Source of the DNA: Rubrobacter_D sp963840835
GTDB taxonomy: Bacteria > Actinomycetota > Rubrobacteria > Rubrobacterales > Rubrobacteraceae
Direction of reading: 5' to 3'
Assembly: GCA_963840835.1 (NCBI GenBank)
Contig: CAWJAM010000005.1
Span: 138,254 to 202,253 of the forward strand
DNA: 64,000 bases
Under the pieces are notes generated by a model. That model was not told the DNA's origin. It was given only the letters and a program-made list of their open reading frames with translations, and did not search any database. The stretch's first letter is position 1. Every line of letters starts with the position of its first letter. This document shows, one piece after another, positions 17,333 to 25,935 of the stretch. The translations under genes and the position numbers were made by a program.

Positions 17333-18706
17333 CTAAAACACCGCGCTCTGGATGTCTTCGGCGAGTGTCGGGTGGATGTGAACGGCGTTCCGGATCACAT
17401 CCAGGGTGGCGCCGGCGTTCATCAGGTCGACGTATACGTGTACGAGCTCGGCTCCCTCTGTAGTGAGGACCGCGGCCCCGAGGATACGTCCGTCTGAGGC
17501 GTCGGCGACGACCTTTATGAGGCCCTTGTTCTCACCTATCTCGCGCGCCTTGCCCTTCTCCCGTTCCATCTCGAAGCTCATGACCTCGACCTCGCAACCT
17601 GCCTCCCTGGCCTCGCGCTCGGTCATCCCGACGCGTCCGAGCTCGGGATCCGTGAAGATGGCGTAAGGCACAACCCTCTCCGTCGTGCGCGCCCCGTCGC
17701 CGGCCATCTGCGAGAGCAGCACCCTGTGATCATCCCACGACGTGTGGGTAAACATGGGACCGCCCCTGATGTCCCCCGCAGCCCAGATACCCTCGACAGG
17801 CGTCGCCAGACGCTCGTCGACCTCGATGATTCCCTTCGAGGTCTCAAGCCCGATGTTCTCGAGCCCCAGGTCGTCGGTGTTCGGCAGGCGGCCGGTTGCC
17901 ACGAAGAGGTGCGAGACGTTCATCTCCGCAGGGTCCCCACCATCTAGCGTCAGGGTGAGACCGTCGTCGTTGGGGGTGACGCTCTGGGCGCGCTCGCAGA
18001 AGACGAACTCGACGTCTTCTCTCTCCATGATGGCGTGTAGGGCTTCGGTCACGTCCTCGTCCTCGCGGGGGGCCACGTGGTCCGAGCGCCCGACGACGAC
18101 CGTGACGCGGCTCCCCATCCGGTTGTAGAACTGGGCCATCTCGAGCCCTATGTAGCTGCCCCCGATCACCGCGAGGCTCTCCGGAAGCTCCGACTTCTCC
18201 AGCCAGTTCCCCGAGTCTATGAAATCGACCGCGTCGAGACCTTCGATGGGCGGAAGTAGTGTCCGTGTGCCGGTGTCGAGGACGACCTGACGGGCTAGCA
18301 CGGACCTCTCTCCGACACGCAACCTGAATCCTCCGTCCTCGCGGCCTTCGAAACGGGCGTGGCCGCGTATCAGGGTCGGGTTCTCGGAACCTTCGAGGCC
18401 ATCGTCGAGGCCACCGCGCTTTAGCTCAGCGATCTCCTTCGCCCGGCGCAAGACCGCGGGAAAGTCAACGCGGACCTCGGGTATCTCCAGTCCGTACTCG
18501 GAGGCGCGGCGTGCCTGATGGGCGACCCTCGCAGAGGCGATTACGGCCTTGGTTGGCGTACACCCGAAGTTCACGCAGGAGCCGCCGAGGTGCTTGCGTT
18601 CGGCCAGCGCGACGGACATGCCTTCGGCCGCCAGCTTGTAGGCCAGCGGGATGCCCGCCTGTCCGCCGCCCACGATCAGGACGTCATAAGCACGGGAGTT
18701 ATCCAT
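17333..18706 (-). CDS. FAD-dependent pyridine nucleotide-disulfide oxidoreductase (mercuric reductase / Lpd-like)
   Basis: 457 residues. N-terminal FAD motif VGGGQAGIPLAYKLA, then the redox-active pair in GGSCVNFGCTPTKA (CxxxxC). NAD(P) motif GGSYIGLEMAQFY, the ATGRLPNTDDLGLE signature, and a dimerisation domain ending HIHPTLAEDIQSAVF. The first 15 residues lack the N-terminal heavy-metal domain of MerA, so the substrate is not assigned. It is 42 bases past the next gene on the same strand. The ribosome site GGAAAGGAG precedes the ATG. Confidence 0.9.
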   Translation of the reverse strand: MDNSRAYDVLIVGGGQAGIPLAYKLAAEGMSVALAERKHLGGSCVNFGCTPTKAVIASARVAHQARRASEYGLEIPEVRVDFPAVLRRAKEIAELKRGGLDDGLEGSENPTLIRGHARFEGREDGGFRLRVGERSVLARQVVLDTGTRTLLPPIEGLDAVDFIDSGNWLEKSELPESLAVIGGSYIGLEMAQFYNRMGSRVTVVVGRSDHVAPREDEDVTEALHAIMEREDVEFVFCERAQSVTPNDDGLTLTLDGGDPAEMNVSHLFVATGRLPNTDDLGLENIGLETSKGIIEVDERLATPVEGIWAAGDIRGGPMFTHTSWDDHRVLLSQMAGDGARTTERVVPYAIFTDPELGRVGMTEREAREAGCEVEVMSFEMEREKGKAREIGENKGLIKVVADASDGRILGAAVLTTEGAELVHVYVDLMNAGATLDVIRNAVHIHPTLAEDIQSAVF

Positions 18707-18748
18707 GGTCTCCTTTCCGGAGGAGGTGTTGGAGTCTGTTCCGGATCT

Positions 18749-19441
18749 CTAGCGGACGATGGCGCCGTCGTCGCGGATGATCTCGACCGCCTCCGGGTCG
18801 GTGTGGAAGACGCGCACCCGCACGGTGGAGGCGGCGAGCAGGATCCCGAAGACGCCACTCCTGAGATCGCCGGGATTCGCTGGCTCGACCCAACCTACCT
18901 CGGCGTTGGCAAGATCCGCGTCGGTCGTGACGAACCTCTGCAAAAGTAGGCTCAAAGGGACCCGCAGGGCGAAGGCGAGGACGACGCTACCGAGGATCAG
19001 GAGGTACAGAGGCCAGCTCATCAGGTACAGCCCGACCCCGATGGCGGCCAGGAAGAAGAATGCGGCGAGCAGATTGGCCGCCACGATGGTCGTGCCGCAG
19101 TTGCGGTGGATGGCGAGCCCTTTCTCCCCGTTCTGCAGCCTGCGGATGGCCTCCCTGGCGGCGCTCTCGACCTCGGCTATGGAGCGCACGCCCTGCACGA
19201 AGAACCCGTCGTCGGTGGAGAATCCGTTCAGACGGCGGCCCGGCTCCCTCTCCATCATCACCACGATGGTCGCGTGCTCGAGGGCGTGGTTGCGACGCAG
19301 GATCTTGTTCCCGAAGATCGCCCGCAGCTGCCTCGGGTAGACGAAGAGACTCCCCACAGCCTGCAGCGAGAAAAGTATCGGCAGCAGGAAGAGGAAAACG
19401 ACCACGAAGAACGCTACAAACAACACCAGCAACAGAGCCAC
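18749..19441 (-). CDS. Membrane protein of DUF6391 type
   Basis: 230 residues with a strongly hydrophobic start (VLFVAFFVVVFLFLLPILFSL), a central soluble part with RRNHALEHATI and HRNCGTTIVAANLL, and two further membrane helices. I match the NHALEHAT motif from memory to DUF6391; function unknown. The long upstream frame is rejected because it is arginine-rich shadow sequence. The GTG at 19441 follows AAAGGTGAG. Confidence 0.7.
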   Translation of the reverse strand: MALLLVLFVAFFVVVFLFLLPILFSLQAVGSLFVYPRQLRAIFGNKILRRNHALEHATIVVMMEREPGRRLNGFSTDDGFFVQGVRSIAEVESAAREAIRRLQNGEKGLAIHRNCGTTIVAANLLAAFFFLAAIGVGLYLMSWPLYLLILGSVVLAFALRVPLSLLLQRFVTTDADLANAEVGWVEPANPGDLRSGVFGILLAASTVRVRVFHTDPEAVEIIRDDGAIVR

Positions 19442-19551
19442 AGTCTCACCTTTGTAATGGATCTTTACTCCATGATTATACTCCAGCGACCATCCACTGG
19501 CGTCAGTAAAAGCACAACGACCCACTGAAAACCCGGACCGTTGTCGCTGGT

Positions 19552-20181
19552 CTACAACTCCACCTCGCCCGGCTCCTCCAGATCGTAGAACAGGGCGAGC
19601 GCGGCGAGCGCCACCCGCCTGTGCCCCTCCCGATTTCCCGGCTCTCCCATCGGCAGGTTGTAAGGATGGGGAACGAAGCCGACCCGCGGCGCCTCGACGC
19701 CGTGCTCCATGGCCAGCGTGACGGTAGGGATGCCCCGCCCTTCTATGGTGTTGCATACCAGCCCGACGGACCGGTGACACAAGGGTCAGGAGGGCGTGAG
19801 GAGCACCGCATCTACCCGGTCTCGCACCAGTTTTTCGGCGACTTCGGGGGCGGTACTCTCGATGAGCCGCGTCGGGTCGTGGATGGCGCCCATGAAGGAG
19901 AAGTGGCGCGGTCCCAACTCGCCCACCAGTCCATCTTCGACTAGTCCGCGCATCGTCTGGAGGGGAAACACGGCCTCCAGGTCGGAGCCTTCGTCGGGGC
20001 GGTAGTAGGCGTGGGTCCAGGTGAAATCCCCAGCATCGGCCGGGATCTCACGGTAAGAGCAATCGCCGGCGGAATCGTCTATGTCGAAGCGCGGCTGGTC
20101 AGGCAGATGTACGCCGCCGGTGGTGACGAGCGCGAGGCGGGAGTCTTCGAGGGGTTTCTCGGGCCTGGCGAAAGGCGCCAT
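19552..20181 (-). CDS. GrdB-like selenoprotein candidate, UGA read through as selenocysteine
   Basis: Two open frames (20181-19786 and 19782-19552) lie in the same frame, separated only by one TGA (19786-19788) and a CCC codon. Joined, they give 209 residues resembling the short glycine/sarcosine/betaine reductase selenoprotein B-like family: GGVHLPDQPRFDIDD, SYREIP, HFSFMGAI, VDAVLLTPS-U-PLCHRSVGL, RGIPTVTL and the C-terminal PHPYNLPMGEPG. The TGA falls exactly where relatives have Cys or Sec in a UxxCH redox motif. A hand fold of the mRNA pairs UUGUGU (4-9 bases after the UGA) with AUGCAA further on; with an inner ACC/GGU stem this is compatible with a bacterial SECIS. The sel genes are not in the window. 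Alternatives are a nonsense mutation or a sequencing error. It follows ychF by five bases. Confidence 0.75.
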
Positions 20182-20186
20182 ACGGC

Positions 20187-21269
20187 TCAGACGTTGAAGC
20201 GGACGAGAACGGTATCGCCGTCCCTCACAACGTAGTCGCGGCCTTCGAGGCGGACCTTAGCCTCTTCCCTTGCCCTGGCCCAGGAGCCGGCCTCCACTAT
20301 GTCTTCCCAGTCCCCGACCTCGGCCGCGATAAACCCGCGTTCCATGTCCGTGTGGATACGTCCGGCGGCCTGTCGCACCGTGGAGCCCTCGCGGACGGTC
20401 CAGGCCCTGCTCTCCTTCTCTGCCGAGGTAAAGAAGGTAAGGAGCCCGAGCAGCCGGTACACCGACCGCACGAACTCCTGAAAGCCCGTCGTCCTTACCC
20501 CGAGCATGGCCAGGTACTCGCCGGCCTCCTCCTCGGAGAGCTCGACGACCTCGGCCTCCAGCTTCGCTGAGATACGGACCGCCTCGGCGCCCTCCCGCGC
20601 CGCGTACTTCTCGACCTGCGAGCTATAGCGATTCCCGTCAGCCACTGACTCCTCGTCCACGTTCGCCACGTAGAGCGTGGGCTTGGCGGTGATGAGCGTG
20701 CCCATGGCCTCGGCGAGCGCCCCTGATGACGGGAAAGCCCGCGCCGGGCTCCCGTCCGAGAGGTGGTCCCTGAGCCCCTCCAGTCCCGTCGCCTCGGCCT
20801 TGAGCCTGGCGTCGCCGCCCTTGGCCGCCCGGCCGACCCGCTCCAGCCGGCGCTCGACGGCGGCGAGGTCGGCGAGGAGCAGCTCGGTGTCGATGGTCTC
20901 GATGTCGCCCTCGGGGTCCACGCCGCCGTGGACGTGTACGACGTTCTCCTCCTCGAAGCAGCGAACGACGTGCGCGATCGCGTCGCACTCCCTGATGTGC
21001 CCGAGGAACTGGTTGCCCAGGCCCTCACCTGCGCTCGCACCACGAACCAGCCCCGCAATGTCCACGAAGTCCACCGTCGCAGGGACGACGCGTTTGCTGC
21101 TCATCACCCCTGCCAGGGCGTTCAGACGCCCGTCGGGTACCGGGGCGACCCCGAGGTTCGGGTCGATGGTCGTAAACGGATAGTTGAGGGCCTCGGCCCC
21201 AGCCCGCGTAAGGCTGTTGAACACTGTTGATTTGCCCACGTTGGGCAACCCGACTATACCTACTCTCAT
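20187..21269 (-). CDS. ychF: Redox-regulated ATPase YchF (Obg family)
   Basis: A 360-residue P-loop protein: GLPNVGKSTVFNSLT at the N terminus, DIAGLVRGASAGEGLGNQFL, and the NVDEE strand in place of the GTPase NKxD, as in this ATP-preferring family. The C-terminal TGS domain is at WTVREGSTVRQAAGRIHTDMERGFI. It associates with ribosomes in other bacteria. The next gene downstream begins five bases after its stop. Confidence 0.95.
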   Translation of the reverse strand: MRVGIVGLPNVGKSTVFNSLTRAGAEALNYPFTTIDPNLGVAPVPDGRLNALAGVMSSKRVVPATVDFVDIAGLVRGASAGEGLGNQFLGHIRECDAIAHVVRCFEEENVVHVHGGVDPEGDIETIDTELLLADLAAVERRLERVGRAAKGGDARLKAEATGLEGLRDHLSDGSPARAFPSSGALAEAMGTLITAKPTLYVANVDEESVADGNRYSSQVEKYAAREGAEAVRISAKLEAEVVELSEEEAGEYLAMLGVRTTGFQEFVRSVYRLLGLLTFFTSAEKESRAWTVREGSTVRQAAGRIHTDMERGFIAAEVGDWEDIVEAGSWARAREEAKVRLEGRDYVVRDGDTVLVRFNV

Positions 21270-21367
21270 AAGGTGAGTGTATCAAACTGTAGCAAGTTGC
21301 GGCATGTCGACGAGCTTGCGATAGAATCGTCATCGGAACGCTATGGAGCAACAGAGCGGAAGGTTAT

Positions 21368-21847
21368 TTGTTGGACAGGCAGTTACAGATCCAGATACTG
21401 CTGGACCATTACGAGAAGCCGCGGCATCGGGGTTCTCTGGAGGCCGCCGACGTGGCGATGCCTGGTGGCAACCCGGGCTGTGGGGACGTGGTCACGGTGT
21501 ATCTCAAGGGGGCCGAAGACGAGGAGCACATACACGACGCCACCTACGAGGGCGAGGGCTGCACCATCAGCATGGCGGCGAGCAGCATGATCCTCGAGGA
21601 GGTCCACAGGGGCGATCTGACCATGGATCAGGTCCTCGAGATGGACTACAACGAGATGATCGAACAGCTCGGCCGCCAGGTCGTCGCCTCGCGCCCCAGG
21701 TGCGCGACCCTGGGCCTCGGCACGCTGAAGGCCGCGATCCGCAAGTACCAGAAAGACCGGCGCCTCGAGCGGGCCGGGGTCTCGCGCTCCGACGACGAAG
21801 GGTTCGTCTTCGGGGAGCACGCGGCGGAAGCTGCCAGAACGGAATAG
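21368..21847 (+). CDS. sufU: Iron-sulfur cluster scaffold / sulfur acceptor SufU (IscU-like)
   Basis: 159 residues with the three scaffold cysteines in GNPGCGD, EGEGCTIS and PRCATLGL, as in SufU of Gram-positive bacteria. The usual sufBCDS genes are not adjacent. Translation starts at one of two consecutive TTG codons after GGAAGG. It diverges from ychF. Confidence 0.92.
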   Translation: MLDRQLQIQILLDHYEKPRHRGSLEAADVAMPGGNPGCGDVVTVYLKGAEDEEHIHDATYEGEGCTISMAASSMILEEVHRGDLTMDQVLEMDYNEMIEQLGRQVVASRPRCATLGLGTLKAAIRKYQKDRRLERAGVSRSDDEGFVFGEHAAEAARTE

Positions 21848-21929
21848 AAGTGCCCCCGCCCCGGTTTTCTAGAGCGGTCCGAATGTAGGGGCGGTTCGCG
21901 AACCGCCAGCGCCTCCAGCGAACCGTCTT

Positions 21930-22391
21930 CTAACCCACCCGGTCCGAGTCGCCCGATCTCCCCCTCTTCACCCAGGCCCCGGCGGCCGTTGAGGCGATAA
22001 CCAGGACCACTACCTCGAGTATCGCCGAGAGGGCAAGGCTCAAGAGAAAGAATGTCCAGGCCTCGTCGGCCGAGACCCGCGTACCGAGCACATCGGAGAG
22101 GGTCGTGGCCAGCCTGGAGGACCCGATCGCACGCGCCGCGAGGAGCGCCCCGAGCGTGGACCCGACCACGTAAACGGGCGCGGCGACCGCCCCGCCAACG
22201 AGCCCGGAGAGCGCCCCGGCCCGCTCTTCCGCCGCCGCGGCCCTTCTGCCGCACGCGACCCCGATAAAGGAGGCGACCACGATCCCGACCAGCGAACCCA
22301 GCAACGATGCCACCAGGCCAACAACCCCGCCGATGCCGCCCCAGACCATCCCGACCCTGACGGCCCCGCCGCGTTCTTCTCTCTCCTCCAT
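21930..22391 (-). CDS. Small polytopic membrane protein, unknown function
   Basis: 153 residues with about four hydrophobic segments rich in Gly and Ala (MVWGGIGGVVGLVASLLG, SGLVGGAVAAPVYVVGS, LLSLALSAILEVVVLVIAS) and a short acidic N terminus. I recognise no specific family. Coding is supported by the clean helix pattern and isolated position. Confidence 0.65.
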   Translation of the reverse strand: MEEREERGGAVRVGMVWGGIGGVVGLVASLLGSLVGIVVASFIGVACGRRAAAAEERAGALSGLVGGAVAAPVYVVGSTLGALLAARAIGSSRLATTLSDVLGTRVSADEAWTFFLLSLALSAILEVVVLVIASTAAGAWVKRGRSGDSDRVG

Positions 22392-22398
22392 GACCGCA

Positions 22399-22535
22399 TG
22401 CTAGCACGCTCCGGCCTGCGGCCTACGCTTGTCAGCACGGCGCCTGCGGCGCCTTGTCAGCGCGCTCAGGCTAGCGCCTTCGCTTGTCAGCACGCTTCGG
22501 CCTTCGGCCTCGCTTTCAGCTTCTTGTTTGTCCTT
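22399..22535 (+). repeat. Family A2 repeat array
   Basis: CTTGTCAGCACG words separated by palindromes GGCGCCTGCGGCGCC, CAGGCTAGCGCCTTCGC and CGGCCTTCGGCC, ending CTCGCTTTCAGCTTCTTG. Here the flanking genes run leftward, against the array's polarity. Confidence 0.8.
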
Positions 22536-22562
22536 CTTGCAGGTCGCGGCTGGTAGGCTTGG

Positions 22563-23072
22563 CTAGCCGGCCGCCTGGGCACGCAGCTCGAAGAGCCGGG
22601 CCTCCAGAGCCTCCGGCGAGACGCCCATTCTGGCTAGCATCCTTACGGCCGTAGGGTCTTCTACGCGCAGGATTCCGCGGAGGACGTGTTCGGGGGTGAG
22701 ATGACCGTCCCCGAGCCTGCGCGCCTCTCCGAGCGTCCGCTCCAACGCCTTCTTGGCCCGAGGAGAGAACGGTATGCGCCTGTTGTCCGGGATGCGCATG
22801 TCGAAGGCATCTCCCGCCTCCCTGCGCACGTCTTCGAGGGAGATGCCCACGGAGGAGAGCGCGTCCGATGCCATGCGCTCGGATTCTTCATGGGCGGCAT
22901 CGAGCGTTATCCCGAGCGAGGAGAGTGCCTCGGCGGCTATTCCCTCGTCGGCGTACAGGATACCCAGCAACAGGTCCTCGTCGCCGACGGAGTCATGACC
23001 CAACATCCTGGCCTCCTGCACCGCGGCCTCGACGCACACGCGGGCTTCTCTGGTGAAACGGTTCAGGATCAT
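22563..23072 (-). CDS. Clp N-terminal domain protein without ATPase (ClpN-like)
   Basis: 169 residues made only of two Clp-N repeats: FTREARVCVEAAVQEARMLGH...DEDLLLGILY and FSPRAKKALERTLGEARRLGDG...PEHVLRGIL. There is no AAA+ module. Such stand-alone proteins are thought to act as adaptors or decoys for Clp substrates, but that is inference. It overlaps the upstream HTH gene by four bases. Confidence 0.88.
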   Translation of the reverse strand: MILNRFTREARVCVEAAVQEARMLGHDSVGDEDLLLGILYADEGIAAEALSSLGITLDAAHEESERMASDALSSVGISLEDVRREAGDAFDMRIPDNRRIPFSPRAKKALERTLGEARRLGDGHLTPEHVLRGILRVEDPTAVRMLARMGVSPEALEARLFELRAQAAG

Positions 23073-23326
23073 GCACCCCTTCCCTTTCTACCCGGAGGTT
23101 CTCCAGGGTATCTGGCCTTGATCCGGCCGGCGTGCTTTTTATGCACGGCCTGTTTGCTTACCCCCAACGCCTCGGCGATCCTCGCCCACGACCATCCCGC
23201 GATGAAGGCATTCTCCACCTGCGCCGCCTCCAGTGCCTCTAGCGTCCGCCTCAGGGCGACGACCGCCTCAAGCCCCTCCCGCGGGTCCTCCGGCCCTCCA
23301 ATTCGTGTCCTCGTCTTATCATCCAT
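23069..23326 (-). CDS. Small helix-turn-helix regulator, partner of the ClpN protein
   Basis: 85 residues with a helix-turn-helix in AFIAGWSWARIAEALGVSKQAV, followed by a basic tail. The ATG lies six bases after the -10 box of its promoter, so the mRNA is probably leaderless. The two palindromes in that promoter are natural operators for autoregulation. It is translationally coupled to the ClpN-domain gene. Confidence 0.85.
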   Translation of the reverse strand: MDDKTRTRIGGPEDPREGLEAVVALRRTLEALEAAQVENAFIAGWSWARIAEALGVSKQAVHKKHAGRIKARYPGEPPGRKGRGA

Positions 23327-23328
23327 AT

Positions 23329-23372
23329 GTCAACTATAGTTGACGTTAGCTTGGTTGTCAACTTTTATTGAC
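23329..23372 (-). promoter_or_regulatory. Consensus promoter with two GTCAA-N6-TTGAC operators
   Basis: Leftward TTGACA (23356-23361), 17 bases, TATAGT (23333-23338). A perfect 16-base palindrome (23329-23344) covers the -10. A second, with GTCAA / TTGAC arms, covers the -35 (23357-23372). Centres are 28 bases apart. A regulator bound to both would occlude RNA polymerase. Confidence 0.8.
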
Positions 23373-23423
23373 GACTTTCTCCATACTCTCCAAGAATTTG
23401 GGACCGGCGTTTTGCGTGCGGGT

Positions 23424-23843
23424 CTACTCGTAGAGTTCGCGCCAGCCCAGGAGCTTTGGCTCGCCGTCTTCGACGTAGAAGGTGGCTTCGATCTTGCGCT
23501 TCGTCTCACGGTACTGGCCTGTCGAGACTACCTCGAATGACCCATCTGCGTCGTCGTGCTCGACGGTGACGGAGGCGGAGTTCTCGCCCATGCCGTCGAT
23601 GTGAAGTACTCCGGAGGACCAGCCAGTCGGGCTCGGGTCGTTCGCAAGGTGCGCTTTCGCCACCTCGACTCCCGCTTCGGCCAGCTCGAAGGCCTGCTCG
23701 CCCCGGTTGACCGCCACGACGGCCTGCAGGTCCGTGGAGACGAAGGTCAGGAGTCCCGCTCCCATAACGCCGATGACCACGACCACGATGACCGCGAGCC
23801 CGAGCGCCATTCCCCGCTCTTCTCGCAAGGGGCTTCCGATCAC
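23424..23843 (-). CDS. PilX-like pilus assembly protein
   Basis: 139 residues. The N terminus (REERGMALGLAVIVVVVIGVMGAGLLTF) is a membrane helix of the PilX type, followed by QAFELAEAGVEVAK, typical of minor pilin-associated proteins. Last gene of the four-gene pseudopilin unit; its GTG or ATG start overlaps the preceding stop. Confidence 0.8.
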   Translation of the reverse strand: MIGSPLREERGMALGLAVIVVVVIGVMGAGLLTFVSTDLQAVVAVNRGEQAFELAEAGVEVAKAHLANDPSPTGWSSGVLHIDGMGENSASVTVEHDDADGSFEVVSTGQYRETKRKIEATFYVEDGEPKLLGWRELYE

Positions 23844-24469
23844 CGCGGGCCGCCCCTGTTCCTGAGATACACGTCGGTAGAGAGCGTCTGCCTCGCGGGG
23901 TCTTCGCCACGGCGCTCGACTTCGACGGCCAGCTCTATGCGCACGATCCTGACCTCTGCCTCATTCGTGATAGCCAGCTCCGGAGGACAATCGTCCGCGC
24001 TCCCGCAAGGGATGAACCGCAGCCCGTCCGTGGCGACGCTATCCACGAGCGTCTGGACGCTGCCGCCCTTCGAGCGCTTCAAATCGTGGCCGACGAGGTA
24101 GTAGCCTATGACCTCGGAGGTGCCGATCCTGCGGTCTCCCCCGGTCTCGTTGCCGAAGGCGATGCGGGTCGCGGTCGGTACCGCGGGCGTCGTTGGGTTC
24201 AGGGGATCCAGGAGCAGGTATCTCTTGGGTGGGTCCGAGGTCGGGTCGTACGGGTAGGCGCCCCTGATCTCACGTTCCATCCTGGACAGTGCGAGCCTGG
24301 CGTCACCGACGGCCTCTATCCTGTCGCCCCCGTAACCGAAGGCGCGCACGCTCGTATCGAATATCCCGTAGAGCGCGAAGAGCACGGCGAACATCATCGT
24401 CGCGGAGACCAGGACCTCTACGAGCGTGAAACCCGCTTCCTCGCTCAACCTCCCGGCGCGGTTCACCAC
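23840..24469 (-). CDS. Prepilin-type protein, PilW/PulJ-like
   Basis: 209 residues with the prepilin peptidase site and helix EEAGFTLVEVLVSATMMFAVLFALYG (cleavage predicted before F), followed by RLALSRMEREIRG as in minor pseudopilins. A pair of cysteines occurs in CGSADDC. It overlaps both neighbours by a few bases, so the unit is co-translated. Confidence 0.85.
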   Translation of the reverse strand: MVNRAGRLSEEAGFTLVEVLVSATMMFAVLFALYGIFDTSVRAFGYGGDRIEAVGDARLALSRMEREIRGAYPYDPTSDPPKRYLLLDPLNPTTPAVPTATRIAFGNETGGDRRIGTSEVIGYYLVGHDLKRSKGGSVQTLVDSVATDGLRFIPCGSADDCPPELAITNEAEVRIVRIELAVEVERRGEDPARQTLSTDVYLRNRGGPR

Positions 24470-24861
24470 CTGGACACGACCCCCGAGAGACTGTAGGAGT
24501 TTCCGCCGTCCCAGTCGACCGTAACGGTGATCATCGAGAGTCCCTCATCCCCCGAACCGTCGTCGAGGTCCGTGTCGATGGGCCGTGCGGCCACCTCGTA
24601 CACGAAACCGGAGGATTCGCAGACGCCTTCCTCGAGGCTGCCCTCGACGGTCTCGTAAGGGAGGCTCTTAGCCCGTTCCAGCCTCTGTACGGCGCATGCT
24701 CGCGCCTCGTCGTAGTCGCCGCCCGCTTTCGCCGCCCGGATTGCTGCATCGAACATACCCACCATGGGCACGATGGCGACGGTAAGGACCACCATCGCCA
24801 CCATCACCTCGATCAGCGAGTAGCCGGACTCTTCCACGATCCTACGGATAGGAGATTTCAC
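24463..24861 (-). CDS. Prepilin-type protein, PilV-like
   Basis: 132 residues; prepilin motif ESGYSLIEVMVAMVVLTVAIVPMVG, where Y replaces the common F after the cleavage site. The body ends in TVTVDWDGGNSYSLSGVVSRW. A minor pilin is likely. It overlaps the upstream gene by 20 bases. Confidence 0.85.
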   Translation of the reverse strand: MKSPIRRIVEESGYSLIEVMVAMVVLTVAIVPMVGMFDAAIRAAKAGGDYDEARACAVQRLERAKSLPYETVEGSLEEGVCESSGFVYEVAARPIDTDLDDGSGDEGLSMITVTVDWDGGNSYSLSGVVSRW

Positions 24862-25477
24862 CGATCCTTATCCTCGAGGTCGGGGCGTTGAAGACGACCG
24901 GGCAAACAGGGCTACCGTCTTCCGAGCTGATCACGACCGTACCGCTCTGCCCGGGCCTGAGCGTCCTGACGGTACCGTTGGAGTTGAACTCCAGGGTACG
25001 CGTGGCGCCGCCTTGCGTCCCGCAGTAGCTCGGTGGGATCGCCGCGTTCGGGTCCCCGTGCGAGCAGTCGGGATCGAAGGTAACCTCCTTGATCTTCGTC
25101 CTGTCCGGCAACTCGCGGGCCACCGTATCGGTCGAATCGTCCAGCGTGGGCGCCGGATCTCCAGAGCCGTAGGGACCGCTCAGCTTGACCATGCAGTAGT
25201 CCGAGGAGGAGCAACTACCAAGCGGGCTACCGTCCGGCATGAACACTACCCGCCAGTCGGTAAGCTGCTCGGTTGCCCTCGTGTGGGCCAGGCGCAGGTC
25301 GGCCGCGAACTGGTCGGCGGCAGCCTCGACCCGCCAGCGCTCCAGAAGGGCGAGCAAGACGATGATCCCGATGGCGAGGATGATGCTCACAATCGCCACG
25401 GCCGTCAGAACCTCAGGAAGGGTATACCCACCCTCATCCTCGCAAACGCGAGCGATTTTCGACCGTATCCCGCACAC
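24842..25477 (-). CDS. Prepilin-type protein, GspH/FimT-like
   Basis: First gene of the pseudopilin operon; 211 residues. Prepilin motif DEGGYTLPEVLTAVAIVSIILAIGI, then a GspH-like FAADLRLAHTRATEQ helix and several cysteines in the globular domain. No assembly ATPase, platform protein or prepilin peptidase is nearby, so the machine must be encoded elsewhere. Confidence 0.85.
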   Translation of the reverse strand: MCGIRSKIARVCEDEGGYTLPEVLTAVAIVSIILAIGIIVLLALLERWRVEAAADQFAADLRLAHTRATEQLTDWRVVFMPDGSPLGSCSSSDYCMVKLSGPYGSGDPAPTLDDSTDTVARELPDRTKIKEVTFDPDCSHGDPNAAIPPSYCGTQGGATRTLEFNSNGTVRTLRPGQSGTVVISSEDGSPVCPVVFNAPTSRIRIGEISYP

Positions 25478-25513
25478 GTTTTACTTGTCGGCGCGGGAAC
25501 GGGTCGGCTTTAG

Positions 25514-25533
25514 CGGGAGCTCATGAGCTCCCG
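25514..25533. terminator. Perfect 20-base inverted repeat between gloA and the pilin operon
   Basis: CGGGAGCT-CATG-AGCTCCCG forms an eight-pair stem with a four-base loop just past the gloA stop. It lacks a clear T run on either strand, so termination is only suggested. Confidence 0.45.
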
Positions 25534-25541
25534 AAAGTTTG

Positions 25542-25922
25542 CTACCGGCGCTCGATAAACTCTATGCGGTAGCCATCTGGATCTTTGACGAAGAAGATCC
25601 TTGTCCCACTGCCCATGGCGTGCGGCTTGCTCTCGAAGTCCACACCGCCGGCTTCCTCGAGCCTGTCCGCCAGGGCATCGAGGTCTTCCACAGCGAAGGC
25701 GACATGACTGTAGCCGCTTCCGAGCTCGTAGGGCTCCTCCTGACCGTGGTTGAGCGTGAGCTCAAGCCGGGGCTCCGGGTCACCAGGCACGGCGAAAAAG
25801 GCGTTCGTCGCGTCATCGCCGACAGGAGTCTTGCGAGCGAGCTCCAACCCTAGCTTGTTCGTATAAAAATCTATGCTCTTCTCGAGATCCAGAACCCTAT
25901 AGCAAGTGTGCACATACTGCAT
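25542..25922 (-). CDS. gloA: Lactoylglutathione lyase / glyoxalase I family protein
   Basis: 126 residues matching the full glyoxalase I pattern: HTCYRVLDLEKSIDFYTNKLGLE at the start, RLELTLNHGQEEPYELGSGYSHVAF and the C-terminal FVKDPDGYRIEFIER. The metal ligands His, Glu, His and Glu are in place. Actinobacteria often lack glutathione, so the thiol substrate may differ. It starts beside a repeat array. Confidence 0.88.
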   Translation of the reverse strand: MQYVHTCYRVLDLEKSIDFYTNKLGLELARKTPVGDDATNAFFAVPGDPEPRLELTLNHGQEEPYELGSGYSHVAFAVEDLDALADRLEEAGGVDFESKPHAMGSGTRIFFVKDPDGYRIEFIERR

Positions 25923-25935
25923 CGGCCGCTCCTTT

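Noticed and set aside
18749..19780. Long N-terminal extension of the DUF6391-type gene
   Set aside because: Residues before the GTG at 19441 are arginine/glycine-rich shadow sequence overlapping the selenoprotein gene.
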